From JBOHDX01 sp050700835 (lineage in GTDB: Bacteria; Actinomycetota; Actinomycetes; Propionibacteriales; Nocardioidaceae), in contig JBOHDX010000045.1 of the NCBI GenBank assembly GCA_050700835.1, positions 1-15,684 of the forward strand: a DNA stretch of 15,684 nucleotides, read 5' to 3'. Numbering within the stretch: the first letter of the stretch is position 1; every line of letters begins with the position of its first letter. A program made the translations under genes and the position numbers. This document shows positions 1-5,497 of this stretch, in pieces. The notes below the pieces were generated by a model. It made no database searches. It saw only the letters and a list, made by a program, of their open reading frames with translations, and was not told the origin of the DNA.

Positions 1-109
1 AGACGAACTGGTCACCGACGGGAACCGACGCTGCCCACACCTCGACGGGCCGGTTGCGCCCTCGGACCCGCAGTGCCGAGACCACGTTGGTGTCCAAGAG
101 GTACTTCAC
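1..109 (-). CDS. PIN-domain toxin of VapC/FitB type (partial, N-terminus only)
   Basis: The first 36 residues are visible before the window edge. They begin VKYLLDTNVVSALRVRG (GTG start read as Met), the standard opening of PIN-domain ribonucleases: a beta strand followed by LDTN, whose Asp6 is the first acidic metal ligand. Family knowledge: VapC/FitB toxins are Mg2+-dependent RNases held inactive by a cognate antitoxin. The GTG start at 109 overlaps the TGA stop of the upstream antitoxin gene (GTGA overlap), the usual translational coupling of such pairs. The remaining acidic residues lie outside the window, so activity cannot be judged. A PIN protein is near certain; assignment as a toxin rests on the neighbour. 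Confidence 0.88.
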   Translation of the reverse strand, partial: MKYLLDTNVVSALRVRGRNRPVEVWAASVPVGDQFV

Positions 110-333
110 AGTTGTGCTGAGCGAGCCGTCAGCCCCAGGCGCTCGGGTTCGAACTCGATGTCGGCACCTTCATCGGTGCCCAGGAGGTCAACGATAGTGA
201 CGGGCTCGCCCTCCAGAGCCTTGGTGAGCACGTCGCGCGCCTCCGCCTCGACTGACCGATGCCGCTGCTTGGCGCGCGCGCGAAGCGCGGCCTTGGTCCC
301 CGCGGGCAGGTTGCGGATCAGGATCTGTTCCAT
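106..333 (-). CDS. FitA/VapB-type ribbon-helix-helix antitoxin
   Basis: A 75-residue protein. Its N-terminus (MEQILIRNLPAGTKAALRA) has the FitA-like ribbon-helix-helix layout: a DNA-contacting beta strand (residues 2-8), helix 1 (about 11-22) and helix 2 (about 27-41, after the RHRSVEAEARD stretch). The acidic C-terminal tail (about 42-75, GTDEGADIEFEPE) would wrap the toxin. An in-frame ATG at 393 would give 95 residues, but the ATG at 333 has a good ribosome binding site (GGAGGTGG) just upstream and begins exactly at the conserved domain. The longer start would also lie upstream of the probable promoter. Inferred role: neutralises the adjacent PIN toxin and represses its own promoter through the palindrome at 347-366. 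Confidence 0.88.
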   Translation of the reverse strand: MEQILIRNLPAGTKAALRARAKQRHRSVEAEARDVLTKALEGEPVTIVDLLGTDEGADIEFEPERLGLTARSAQL

Positions 334-346
334 GACGACCACCTCC

Positions 347-366
347 GATATCACTTCAATGATATC
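347..366. promoter_or_regulatory. Palindromic operator of the toxin-antitoxin operon
   Basis: A perfect inverted repeat with arms GATATCA and TGATATC separated by six bases. It starts 13 bases upstream of the antitoxin ATG and overlaps the predicted -10 box. Ribbon-helix-helix antitoxins typically bind such repeats, so this is the likely autoregulatory site. The repeat is read directly; binding is inferred. Confidence 0.65.
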
Positions 367-387
367 ACTGTCCGACTGGAGCGTCAG
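359..387 (-). promoter_or_regulatory. Promoter of the toxin-antitoxin operon
   Basis: On the minus strand, CTGACG (387-382) and TATCAT (364-359) are separated by 17 bases, a good -35/-10 match for a housekeeping sigma factor. Transcription would begin around 350-353, giving a short leader that contains the GGAGG ribosome binding site. The -10 box lies inside the palindrome, so a bound antitoxin would block RNA polymerase. Confidence 0.5.
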
Positions 388-772
388 GACCACTTCAGCG
401 CGACCTCCCCACTGGCGACCCGGAGTGACGGCGGCACGGCTTCGGCTCCCGGTCGATCACCGGATGCCGATTCTCTACTGGGGTGCGTCCCATCGCGGAG
501 TGCGAGTCTGACATGGCCGGCGTCCGCTGCCACGATCGGCTCGCGGAGCGCGCCAGTGCAGGATCCTTCCCGGGCATCGATCGCCTGCGGCAGCCTGCCC
601 GGTGACGGGGGCAACGGAACGACCTTGATCAAGGATGCTCCACGCACCAACACGACGGGGTCACGAAGGTGGTTCGCGGGGACGCACGCCCTCATCCGTG
701 TGATCACGGTCGGACACGTCTGACGGTAGCCCTTTGCTGATGTTGTGCTGTCGATCAACGGGTCGCGTCGTA
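388..772. other. Gene-poor intergenic stretch
   Basis: No reading frame here shows a recognisable domain or a convincing ribosome binding site. Open frames of 60-154 codons exist on both strands, but their composition (Arg/Pro/Ser-rich, no hydrophobic core pattern) looks like a by-product of high GC. There is a perfect 12-bp palindrome CCTTGATCAAGG at 623-634 and a small inverted repeat CCGTG/CACGG near 697-710; neither has a clear role. No terminator with a T-run was seen. Confidence 0.5.
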
Positions 773-1084
773 TCAGGTTGAGCGACCTGGAGCCGTGATC
801 AGCTCGATCACCTGGGTGACCTGAAGTGGCGGCGGTGGTGGCCCGGTGATGCCACGGCGGGCGAACACGACCGCGGAGGCCGGACCGAGTCGGTCCTGTT
901 GAAATCGTTGCAGGTCGGCTTCATGTTGCCAGATGTCGATGACCTGAAGTCCGACCTCGGTCTGGGCGGCAGCATGCACCAGCAGGCCCGCGGGTGGGTC
1001 GGCCCGCACTGCGGCCTCGGCGCTGATTTCGGCCGCGATGTCAGCGGTAGCGCCGGGCAGGTGCTGGATGGCGAGGATGGGCAT
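773..1084 (-). CDS. Small ABM-like dimeric alpha-beta barrel protein
   Basis: A 103-residue protein with the size and pattern of the antibiotic biosynthesis monooxygenase (ABM) superfamily: an opening beta strand MPILAIQHLPG, a helix (about 14-28), strands around LLVHAAAQTEVGLQVIDIWQ (34-53), and the W-x-x-x-x-x-L-x-x-F-x-x-D segment (52-64) typical of this fold. The C-terminus contains a run of five prolines. These proteins are cofactor-free oxygenases or non-enzymatic ligand-binding dimers, and the sequence does not say which. The start is supported by AGGAGGAA about six bases upstream of ATG. It follows the TetR stop by 12 bases, so both are almost certainly one transcript. Confidence 0.6.
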   Translation of the reverse strand: MPILAIQHLPGATADIAAEISAEAAVRADPPAGLLVHAAAQTEVGLQVIDIWQHEADLQRFQQDRLGPASAVVFARRGITGPPPPPLQVTQVIELITAPGRST

Positions 1085-1096
1085 GGGATGTTCCTC

Positions 1097-1780
1097 CTAT
1101 CTTTTGGCGGACGGGTGCGTCCGCCACGGTTGATCGGGTGTCAGGGCTGGGTCGGTCAGCAGTTCGTGCGTGAGCTGGTCGATCAGCCATCCTCGAAAGC
1201 GGGCCTTGCTCCAGCCCCGCTCGACGACGAGCATCCGGTACAGGTGGGGTGACGTCATCGTCCACAGGATGTCCGCTGCGGTGCTCGCGTTCATGCCGGT
1301 GCTCAACAGGCCGCGGCGGTGCCAGTCCCTGACGGTGCTGCGTTGCGCTTGCAGGCGTCGTCGTTCACCTTCTCGGTCCAGCGCGGCAAGATCGGAGTCG
1401 GCGCCGCCGGCGGCGTGCACCATGTCGAGGATATCGATGGCGCGCGCGTACAGGGTGGTGATGAACCCGACCGCGAGGCCTAGTTGGACGGTCGCGTCCC
1501 CGGCGGCCTGGGCCAGCGCGGTATTAAATCGCTGCTCCTCCTGCGGCGCGAGTTGGTCGAGCAGCGCGAGCAGGATGCCCCGTTTGGAGCCGAACGCGTC
1601 ATAGATGCTGCGCCGGCCGACCCCGGCAGCGGCGGCGATGTCCTCCACCGAGGTGGCCGCGTAACCGTTGCCGACGAACAGCTGCCGGGCACAGTCGAGC
1701 ATGCGTCGGCGCGATGCCTCGGTGCGCTCACGACGTATCGGAGCGTCGTAGCGTCGCCGTTCGCTATTGACATCCATCAT
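1097..1780 (-). CDS. TetR/AcrR-family transcriptional regulator
   Basis: A 227-residue protein with a classic TetR N-terminal DNA-binding domain at about residues 19-67. The helix-turn-helix is read as TSVEDIAAAAGVGRRSIYDAF, then GSKRGILLALL. The helical C-terminal domain carries the motif LVVERGWSKARFRGWL near residues 184-199, also found in the second TetR of this window. Two consecutive ATGs (1780, 1777) are possible starts; the first is used, with only a weak GGTGA upstream. Its promoter contains the perfect palindrome at 1786-1800, pointing to autorepression and control of the divergent membrane protein gene. Ligand unknown. Confidence 0.9.
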   Translation of the reverse strand: MMDVNSERRRYDAPIRRERTEASRRRMLDCARQLFVGNGYAATSVEDIAAAAGVGRRSIYDAFGSKRGILLALLDQLAPQEEQRFNTALAQAAGDATVQLGLAVGFITTLYARAIDILDMVHAAGGADSDLAALDREGERRRLQAQRSTVRDWHRRGLLSTGMNASTAADILWTMTSPHLYRMLVVERGWSKARFRGWLIDQLTHELLTDPALTPDQPWRTHPSAKR

Positions 1781-1795
1781 TTCACCGCACAGTAT
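1767..1795 (+). promoter_or_regulatory. Possible promoter of the divergent membrane protein gene
   Basis: TTGACA (1767-1772) is a perfect -35 box and is followed after 17 bases by a poor -10 candidate, CAGTAT (1790-1795). The -35 overlaps the first codons of the TetR gene and the -10 lies in the palindrome, so one bound repressor could silence both directions. The weak -10 keeps confidence modest. Confidence 0.35.
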
Positions 1796-1800
1796 GTGCG
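1786..1800. promoter_or_regulatory. Palindromic operator in the divergent tetR/membrane-protein promoter region
   Basis: A perfect inverted repeat, CGCACA-GTA-TGTGCG, lies five bases upstream of the TetR start codon. It covers the predicted -10 box of the TetR promoter and abuts or covers the -10 region of the divergent promoter. Position and symmetry fit a TetR dimer site; binding is inferred. Confidence 0.6.
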
Positions 1801-1820
1801 AGTAAATGCTGGCGAGTCAA
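1791..1820 (-). promoter_or_regulatory. Promoter of the tetR-ABM operon
   Basis: On the minus strand TTGACT (1820-1815) and CATACT (1796-1791) are separated by 18 bases. The -10 box lies within the 1786-1800 palindrome. Transcription would start close to the TetR ATG, so the mRNA is leaderless or nearly so, which fits the weak ribosome binding site. Confidence 0.45.
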
Positions 1821-1853
1821 AGGGGCGCGCCACAGCCCGCTAAGGAGAACAGG

Positions 1854-2327
1854 ATGAGATTCGCCCAGCCCGCACTGCGGGTCGCAGTCCCGGTCGTGAC
1901 CGGCGTGATCATCATCGAAGCGATCATCTCGATCGCGGCGCGGTGGCCGAATCAGTTCGGCGGACACGGTCACCGCGACCGGGTATTCGCCGAGTTCGCC
2001 GGCACCAACGGCACCGCTCTCGCACCACCGTTGACGCTACTGGTGATCCTTGCCGTGATTGCGGTAGCGCTGCAGCGGCCCGGCCGTTGGCAATTCGTAG
2101 CGACCTTGGTGGTGGTACCCGTCGCGGCCGTACTGGCTGTCGGCGCCCTCGGCGAAGCGGCTGCGGCGGCCACCCCAGGCGTCCCGCGCGTCGCACAGAT
2201 CGTCGGCGGCGTCGTCGGCGGACTGCTTTCACTGACCTTGCTTGCACTGGCGGTGGCCGCGCTGGTCGAACACCGTCGGCGCCGGCCATCGCGGATGCTC
2301 GCGGGGTCCCGAGACGCCGTCGTCTGA
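1854..2327 (+). CDS. Four-helix integral membrane protein of unknown function
   Basis: A 157-residue protein. Four hydrophobic segments are visible: about residues 9-28 (VAVPVVTGVIIIEAIISIA), 57-74, 79-99 and 114-138, followed by a positively charged tail (EHRRRRPSR), so the C-terminus is probably cytoplasmic. The loop between helices 1 and 2 is polar and His/Arg-containing (FGGHGHRDR), likely extracellular. The ATG at 1854 has a strong AAGGAG ribosome binding site eight bases upstream; an in-frame ATG at 1806 does not and is rejected. Family not recognised. Its divergent placement suggests the TetR regulator controls it. Confidence 0.75.
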   Translation: MRFAQPALRVAVPVVTGVIIIEAIISIAARWPNQFGGHGHRDRVFAEFAGTNGTALAPPLTLLVILAVIAVALQRPGRWQFVATLVVVPVAAVLAVGALGEAAAAATPGVPRVAQIVGGVVGGLLSLTLLALAVAALVEHRRRRPSRMLAGSRDAVV

Positions 2328-2652
2328 TCCTGATCAGTCCGTCAGCAGCTTGCGGGCGGTAGATCCGACACGAGCCGCCGCGGCCTTCCCGTAGCAGGGC
2401 TTCGGATTGCTTCGTTGTCCCGATACCCGTTAGCGGAACCGGTCACCGGCGACGAGACGAACGACCGCGGCAGCGACCGACCGATGGTGTCTTCCCGTCC
2501 CGCAGGGGTATGCGATACGGAGCAGTCCGGACGCGTCGCCGTTTGACGATCGCTTCCGAGAAGAACCTCGGCGAGATCGCTGTGGCGCTGGTGGCTTCGT
2601 ATGCCGTTCGTCAACCGAAGCAGGGGCAGTCGCTGTTGGCGTCCTCTTGCGG
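2328..2652. other. Intergenic stretch between convergent genes
   Basis: It separates the membrane protein gene from the convergent second tetR. No supported gene and no hairpin with a T-run was found. A short repeat TGATCCTGATCAG sits immediately after the membrane protein stop, but its stem is too short to call a terminator. Confidence 0.45.
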
Positions 2653-3285
2653 TCAGTGTCTTGGGTTGGTCGCTGTGGGTAGGAGTTGGCGCTCGGCCTG
2701 GTCGGCGAGGTGCTGGCGCCAGTGGGCGTTACTCCACCCTCGCCTGTGCACGAGCAGCCAGTGGACGTCATGGCTCAGCAGTGCGTAGAGGCGGTCGGTC
2801 GCTTCGTTGAGATCCAGGCCGGGGCCGAGGTTGCCGTCGAGCATGCCGACGAGGGCGTACAGGCTCTGCCAGCGCTGCTGTTCGTGTCGGTCGAGTAACT
2901 CGCGCACGTCGTCGTCGGCGGCGCCGCTGCGGACGATCTCGTACAGGGGCGCAAGGCGCTGGGTGATGTCGCAGCTCACGGTCGCGATGCGCTGCAATCG
3001 CCGGACAGGGTCGCCGATCTGCGCGATCCGGCGCACGTGGGGCCGATCCAGCAGCGGGATGGCGTCGAGATCTCCGACGATTTCGACGTCCATGATCGCC
3101 GACAGCACGGCCGCTTTGGACCCGAACACGAAGTACACGGTTTGGTGGGCGACCCCGGCGGCACCGGCAATGTCGGTGATCGTGGTGGACGTGTAGCCGT
3201 TGGACAGGAATAGCTCCTTCGCAGCGGCGCAGATCTGTTGCCGGGTGTGCTGGGCGCGTTGCTGTCGGGTGCTTGACGCTGCCAT
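2653..3285 (-). CDS. TetR/AcrR-family transcriptional regulator (second)
   Basis: A 210-residue protein. The TetR DNA-binding domain spans about residues 11-60, with the helix-turn-helix ITDIAGAAGVAHQTVYFVFG followed by SKAAVLSAI. The C-terminal helical domain includes WLLVHRRGWSNAHWRQHL (about 180-197), matching the same region of the TetR at 1097-1780, so the two belong to one subfamily. An upstream in-frame start at 3465 would run through the operator and into the divergent gene, so ATG 3285 is chosen. There is no ribosome binding site, but TACTCT lies seven bases upstream, fitting a leaderless mRNA. It is divergent from the DinB-cupin and RidA genes, its probable targets. Confidence 0.9.
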   Translation of the reverse strand: MAASSTRQQRAQHTRQQICAAAKELFLSNGYTSTTITDIAGAAGVAHQTVYFVFGSKAAVLSAIMDVEIVGDLDAIPLLDRPHVRRIAQIGDPVRRLQRIATVSCDITQRLAPLYEIVRSGAADDDVRELLDRHEQQRWQSLYALVGMLDGNLGPGLDLNEATDRLYALLSHDVHWLLVHRRGWSNAHWRQHLADQAERQLLPTATNPRH

Positions 3286-3290
3286 AGATT

Positions 3291-3319
3291 CTAGAGTACA
3301 CACTAGAGTAGACTCTAGT
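3291..3319. promoter_or_regulatory. Operator with three CTAGAGT half-sites
   Basis: A perfect 18-bp palindrome at 3302-3319 has arms ACTAGAGT and ACTCTAGT around AG. A third half-site CTAGAGT lies at 3291-3297, 12 bases from the first copy. The palindrome fills the spacer of the predicted tetR promoter and lies just upstream of the divergent start codon, so it is the likely binding site of the adjacent TetR. The repeats are read directly; binding is inferred. Confidence 0.7.
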
Positions 3320-3321
3320 AA
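3293..3321 (-). promoter_or_regulatory. Leaderless promoter of the second tetR
   Basis: On the minus strand TACTCT (3298-3293) is a -10 box seven bases from the ATG, and a weak -35 (TTACTA, 3321-3316) lies 17 bases upstream. The palindromic operator occupies the spacer. Confidence 0.4.
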
Positions 3322-3333
3322 CTGGGGGTAGTG

Positions 3334-4323
3334 ATGACGGATTGGCCGGACCTGCTCACCGGCACGTATGACGTTGTGCGTGTCCCACTCGCGCACCTCG
3401 AGGACACACTGCTCGACCGTGCGACACCGTGCACGCAGTGGACGGTGCGCGAGTTGGTCGAGCACACGATCGGCGCCATCGACATGTTCGCCACCGCGGC
3501 GGGCGCACCGCCGTCAGCCGACGGTGGCGCGGTGCCGGGCACCCTGGTGGAACGCTTCGACGTCGCGGTCGCGCGCAATCTTGCAGCCTGGCGGTCGCAG
3601 ACGGATCCGGCGGCGACGCTCAGCCTGCCCTTCGCCGAGCACCCTGCAGACCTCGTTGTCGGCATGAACCAGCTGGATTCCCTGGTGCACGGCTGGGACA
3701 TCGGGTCATCGCTCGGTCTGCCCATCGCGTGGCCAGACGAACTCTCGGACGCGGCGATGCGCACAGCCCGGGTGCGGTGCCCGCTCGGCCGCGGCGGCGT
3801 CTTCGGTGCCGAGGTGAGCACGGCCAGCACGAGCACGAGAGACAGGCTGCTCGCGTTCACCGGGCGAGACCCGCAAGCATGGTCCGGCGCAATCTGGGTC
3901 GCAGGCTCGCTCGTCACCGTGAAGGCGTCCGGCCCGGACCCCGCACCCGCCTCGGCCGTCGAGATCTGGGAACGGCAAGGTTCGGGACCGCCCCGGCACA
4001 TCCACGCCGACCAGGACGAGCTCTGGTACGTGCTGGAAGGCCGGTTCACATTCGCGCTCGGTGAGCGGGAGTTCCAGGCCGGTCCGGGTGAGTTCGTCGT
4101 CGGGCCTCGCGGCGTACCGCACACCTTCCGCGCCGAAACCGCACGCTCGCGGCTGCTCACCATCCACACGCCGGGAGGATTCGAGCGCTTCTTCGTGCAG
4201 GCCGGCAGGCCGGCGACCGCTCTCGTCCCACCCCCGTCCACCGATCCCGGCAACCCCACCGGGCTGCGCGCGATGATCGAGGCGTTCGGCGCGAACGTCG
4301 TCGGCCCTCCGCTGAGCGCCTGA
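3334..4323 (+). CDS. DinB/MDMPI-N (TIGR03086-like) and cupin fusion protein
   Basis: A 329-residue two-domain protein. Residues 1-180 match the mycothiol-dependent maleylpyruvate isomerase N-terminal/TIGR03086 type: TPCTQWTVRELVEH near 31-44 and LVHGWDIG at 117-124. Metal-ligand candidates are His44, Asp115 (usually Glu) and His119. Residues 185-285 form a cupin: motif 1 has His222, His224, Glu229 and Gly236; motif 2 has Pro258, Gly260 and His263, so a metal site looks intact. A Pro-rich tail follows. ATG 3334 is preferred over the adjoining GTG 3331 because GGGGG at 3324-3328 is spaced better. RidA follows after 24 bases, probably in one operon. Either half could be a thiol-dependent or oxygenase-type enzyme; substrate unknown. 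Confidence 0.82.
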   Translation: MTDWPDLLTGTYDVVRVPLAHLEDTLLDRATPCTQWTVRELVEHTIGAIDMFATAAGAPPSADGGAVPGTLVERFDVAVARNLAAWRSQTDPAATLSLPFAEHPADLVVGMNQLDSLVHGWDIGSSLGLPIAWPDELSDAAMRTARVRCPLGRGGVFGAEVSTASTSTRDRLLAFTGRDPQAWSGAIWVAGSLVTVKASGPDPAPASAVEIWERQGSGPPRHIHADQDELWYVLEGRFTFALGEREFQAGPGEFVVGPRGVPHTFRAETARSRLLTIHTPGGFERFFVQAGRPATALVPPPSTDPGNPTGLRAMIEAFGANVVGPPLSA

Positions 4324-4347
4324 CGCCAGATCGAGCAGGAGATCCGG

Positions 4348-4740
4348 ATGACGACGAAGACCCCGATCAACCCGTGGCATTGGCAGGACACCCGCGGATT
4401 CACCCAGGCGTGGCGCGTCGACGAACCCGCCGCGATCGTGCAACTGTCGGGGCAGGTGTCGGTGGACGCGGACGGCAACCTGGCCGGCGCGGACGACTTC
4501 GACGCCCAGGCACGGCAATGCTTCGACAACCTGATCACCGTCCTCGACCAGGCTCACGCCACCCTCGCCGACGTCGTCAAATTCACCGTCTACCTCACCG
4601 ACATCACCCGGCTACCGGATTACGGGCGCATCAAGGCCGGCCATATCCAAGGCCAGCAACCGGCCTCGACCGCCATCGAGGTCGCGGCACTGGCCATCCC
4701 CGGCCTGATGATCGAACTCGACGCGACCGCCGTGCTCTGA
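4348..4740 (+). CDS. RidA/YjgF-family protein lacking the conserved arginine
   Basis: A 130-residue protein of normal RidA length. Family features: VQLSGQVSVDADGNL (31-45), the ITVLDQAHATLADVVKFTVYL region (63-83), and EVAALAIPGLMIELDATAVL at the end. Archetypal RidA hydrolyses reactive enamines/imines formed by PLP enzymes and needs an arginine in the PARS motif; here that stretch reads QPASTAIEV with Ser107 at the expected place. It therefore belongs to a non-archetypal Rid group that may not act as an imine deaminase. The ribosome binding site CAGGAG is eight bases upstream of ATG. Likely cotranscribed with the DinB-cupin gene. Confidence 0.9.
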   Translation: MTTKTPINPWHWQDTRGFTQAWRVDEPAAIVQLSGQVSVDADGNLAGADDFDAQARQCFDNLITVLDQAHATLADVVKFTVYLTDITRLPDYGRIKAGHIQGQQPASTAIEVAALAIPGLMIELDATAVL

Positions 4741-5168
4741 CCACGCAAGCCGCCCGAGCGGGGCGAGCCCGAAACCGCAGCCCCAGCAGAATGTCCGCGA
4801 CCTGGTTGAGCGACCGGCGGCCGAATCGATCTCGGGCTGTCCGCAAAGGGATCACCCAGTGAGGCTGCGCCTCTGACCACCGAGGTGGGGGCGAGTTCTC
4901 TTTGTTGGGTACGGGCAGCGTCGACCCTGAAGGCGCAAGTCAACCGCCATGCCGATCACCATGACGCTAACGTCCTGGCCGGCTCACGGCCCTCTCGTTC
5001 CGAACCGCCCTCACTGCGCTGAAATCCCGACCCCGAAAGGACGGGCCGGTCGCCCTACGCGACATGGATGCCTTATGCATCAAGGTTTGGAGCAAGAAGC
5101 GGCCTTCCCTGAGCGTGCTCCCGACATTGCGGAACGTCAACCAGATCTCATGATCAACGTCAGAGTTT

Positions 5169-5198
5169 GCTACACCAAGGAGCGCTACACCAAGGAGC
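5169..5198. repeat. 15-bp tandem duplication
   Basis: GCTACACCAAGGAGC occurs twice in direct succession, followed by GCTA as the start of a third copy. The unit is a multiple of three and contains AAGGAG, a ribosome-binding-like sequence, but no supported gene follows. It looks like a slippage duplication. Confidence 0.8.
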
Positions 5199-5203
5199 GC
5201 TAG

Positions 5204-5490
5204 CGGCGACGTGGGTCGCTGCCAGGACGATTCGCCGAGTTCGTGTTCGACGGCGCCACGGATCCAGAGGACAGAGATCCGGCGCGCCCGTCCGCCCAAC
5301 TCGTTGAGGCGAGACAACCGCCCGGCGTCCGCGTCACCGTCGGGCGTCCCAGCATCTCGCCGAGCGTGCTCACGGCGTCCACCGGACCGGACACGCCGCG
5401 CAGGTCAGCGAACACGGCGAGTTGCCCGGCCAGTTCCGCGCACGTCCGATGACCAAGGCCCGCTGAGCGGCTGCCGATCTCCTCAACGAC
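5204..5490 (-). pseudogene. Possible frame-disrupted gene remnant downstream of the hydrolase-glycosyltransferase gene
   Basis: Directly after the fusion gene stop, the minus strand reads a protein-like segment (EIGSRSAGLGHRTCAELAGQ, then LAVFADLRGVSGPVDAVSTL) to about 5310. From there the coding-like signal continues in another frame (RLSRLNELGGRARRISVLWI, then RGAVEHELGESSWQR). Both parts have mostly G/C third positions. No start codon with a ribosome binding site serves either part and I do not recognise the family. This could be a decayed gene or an accident of composition. Confidence 0.22.
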
Positions 5491-5497
5491 GCCGGGT

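Larger units (their letters stand above)
4741..5497. other. Gene-poor region with short hairpins and possible remnants
   Basis: No intact gene is supported. Just after the RidA stop there is a five-bp-stem hairpin CGCCC-GAGCG-GGGCG (4751-4765) without a T-run, at best a weak terminator. A second perfect small hairpin GAGGC-TGC-GCCTC lies at 4861-4873. A 15-bp tandem duplication is at 5169-5198. Open frames at 4949-5203 (+) and 4967-5317 (-) lack recognised domains. The minus-strand stretch 5204-5490 has coding-like codon use in shifting frames and is listed separately. Confidence 0.45.

Noticed and set aside
384..758. 124-codon minus-strand frame upstream of the toxin-antitoxin pair
   Set aside because: No ribosome binding site, no hydrophobic pattern and no family recognised; it also overlaps the antitoxin promoter.
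3315..4538. 407-codon minus-strand frame
   Set aside because: It lies antisense to the DinB-cupin and RidA genes, is Ser/Pro/Arg-rich and has no recognisable motif.
4751..4765. Hairpin after the RidA gene as a terminator
   Set aside because: Only a five-bp stem and no following T-run; insufficient to call.
4949..5203. 84-codon plus-strand frame ending in a YTKER repeat
   Set aside because: The repeated end is only the translated 15-bp duplication; the rest has no domain and no ribosome binding site.
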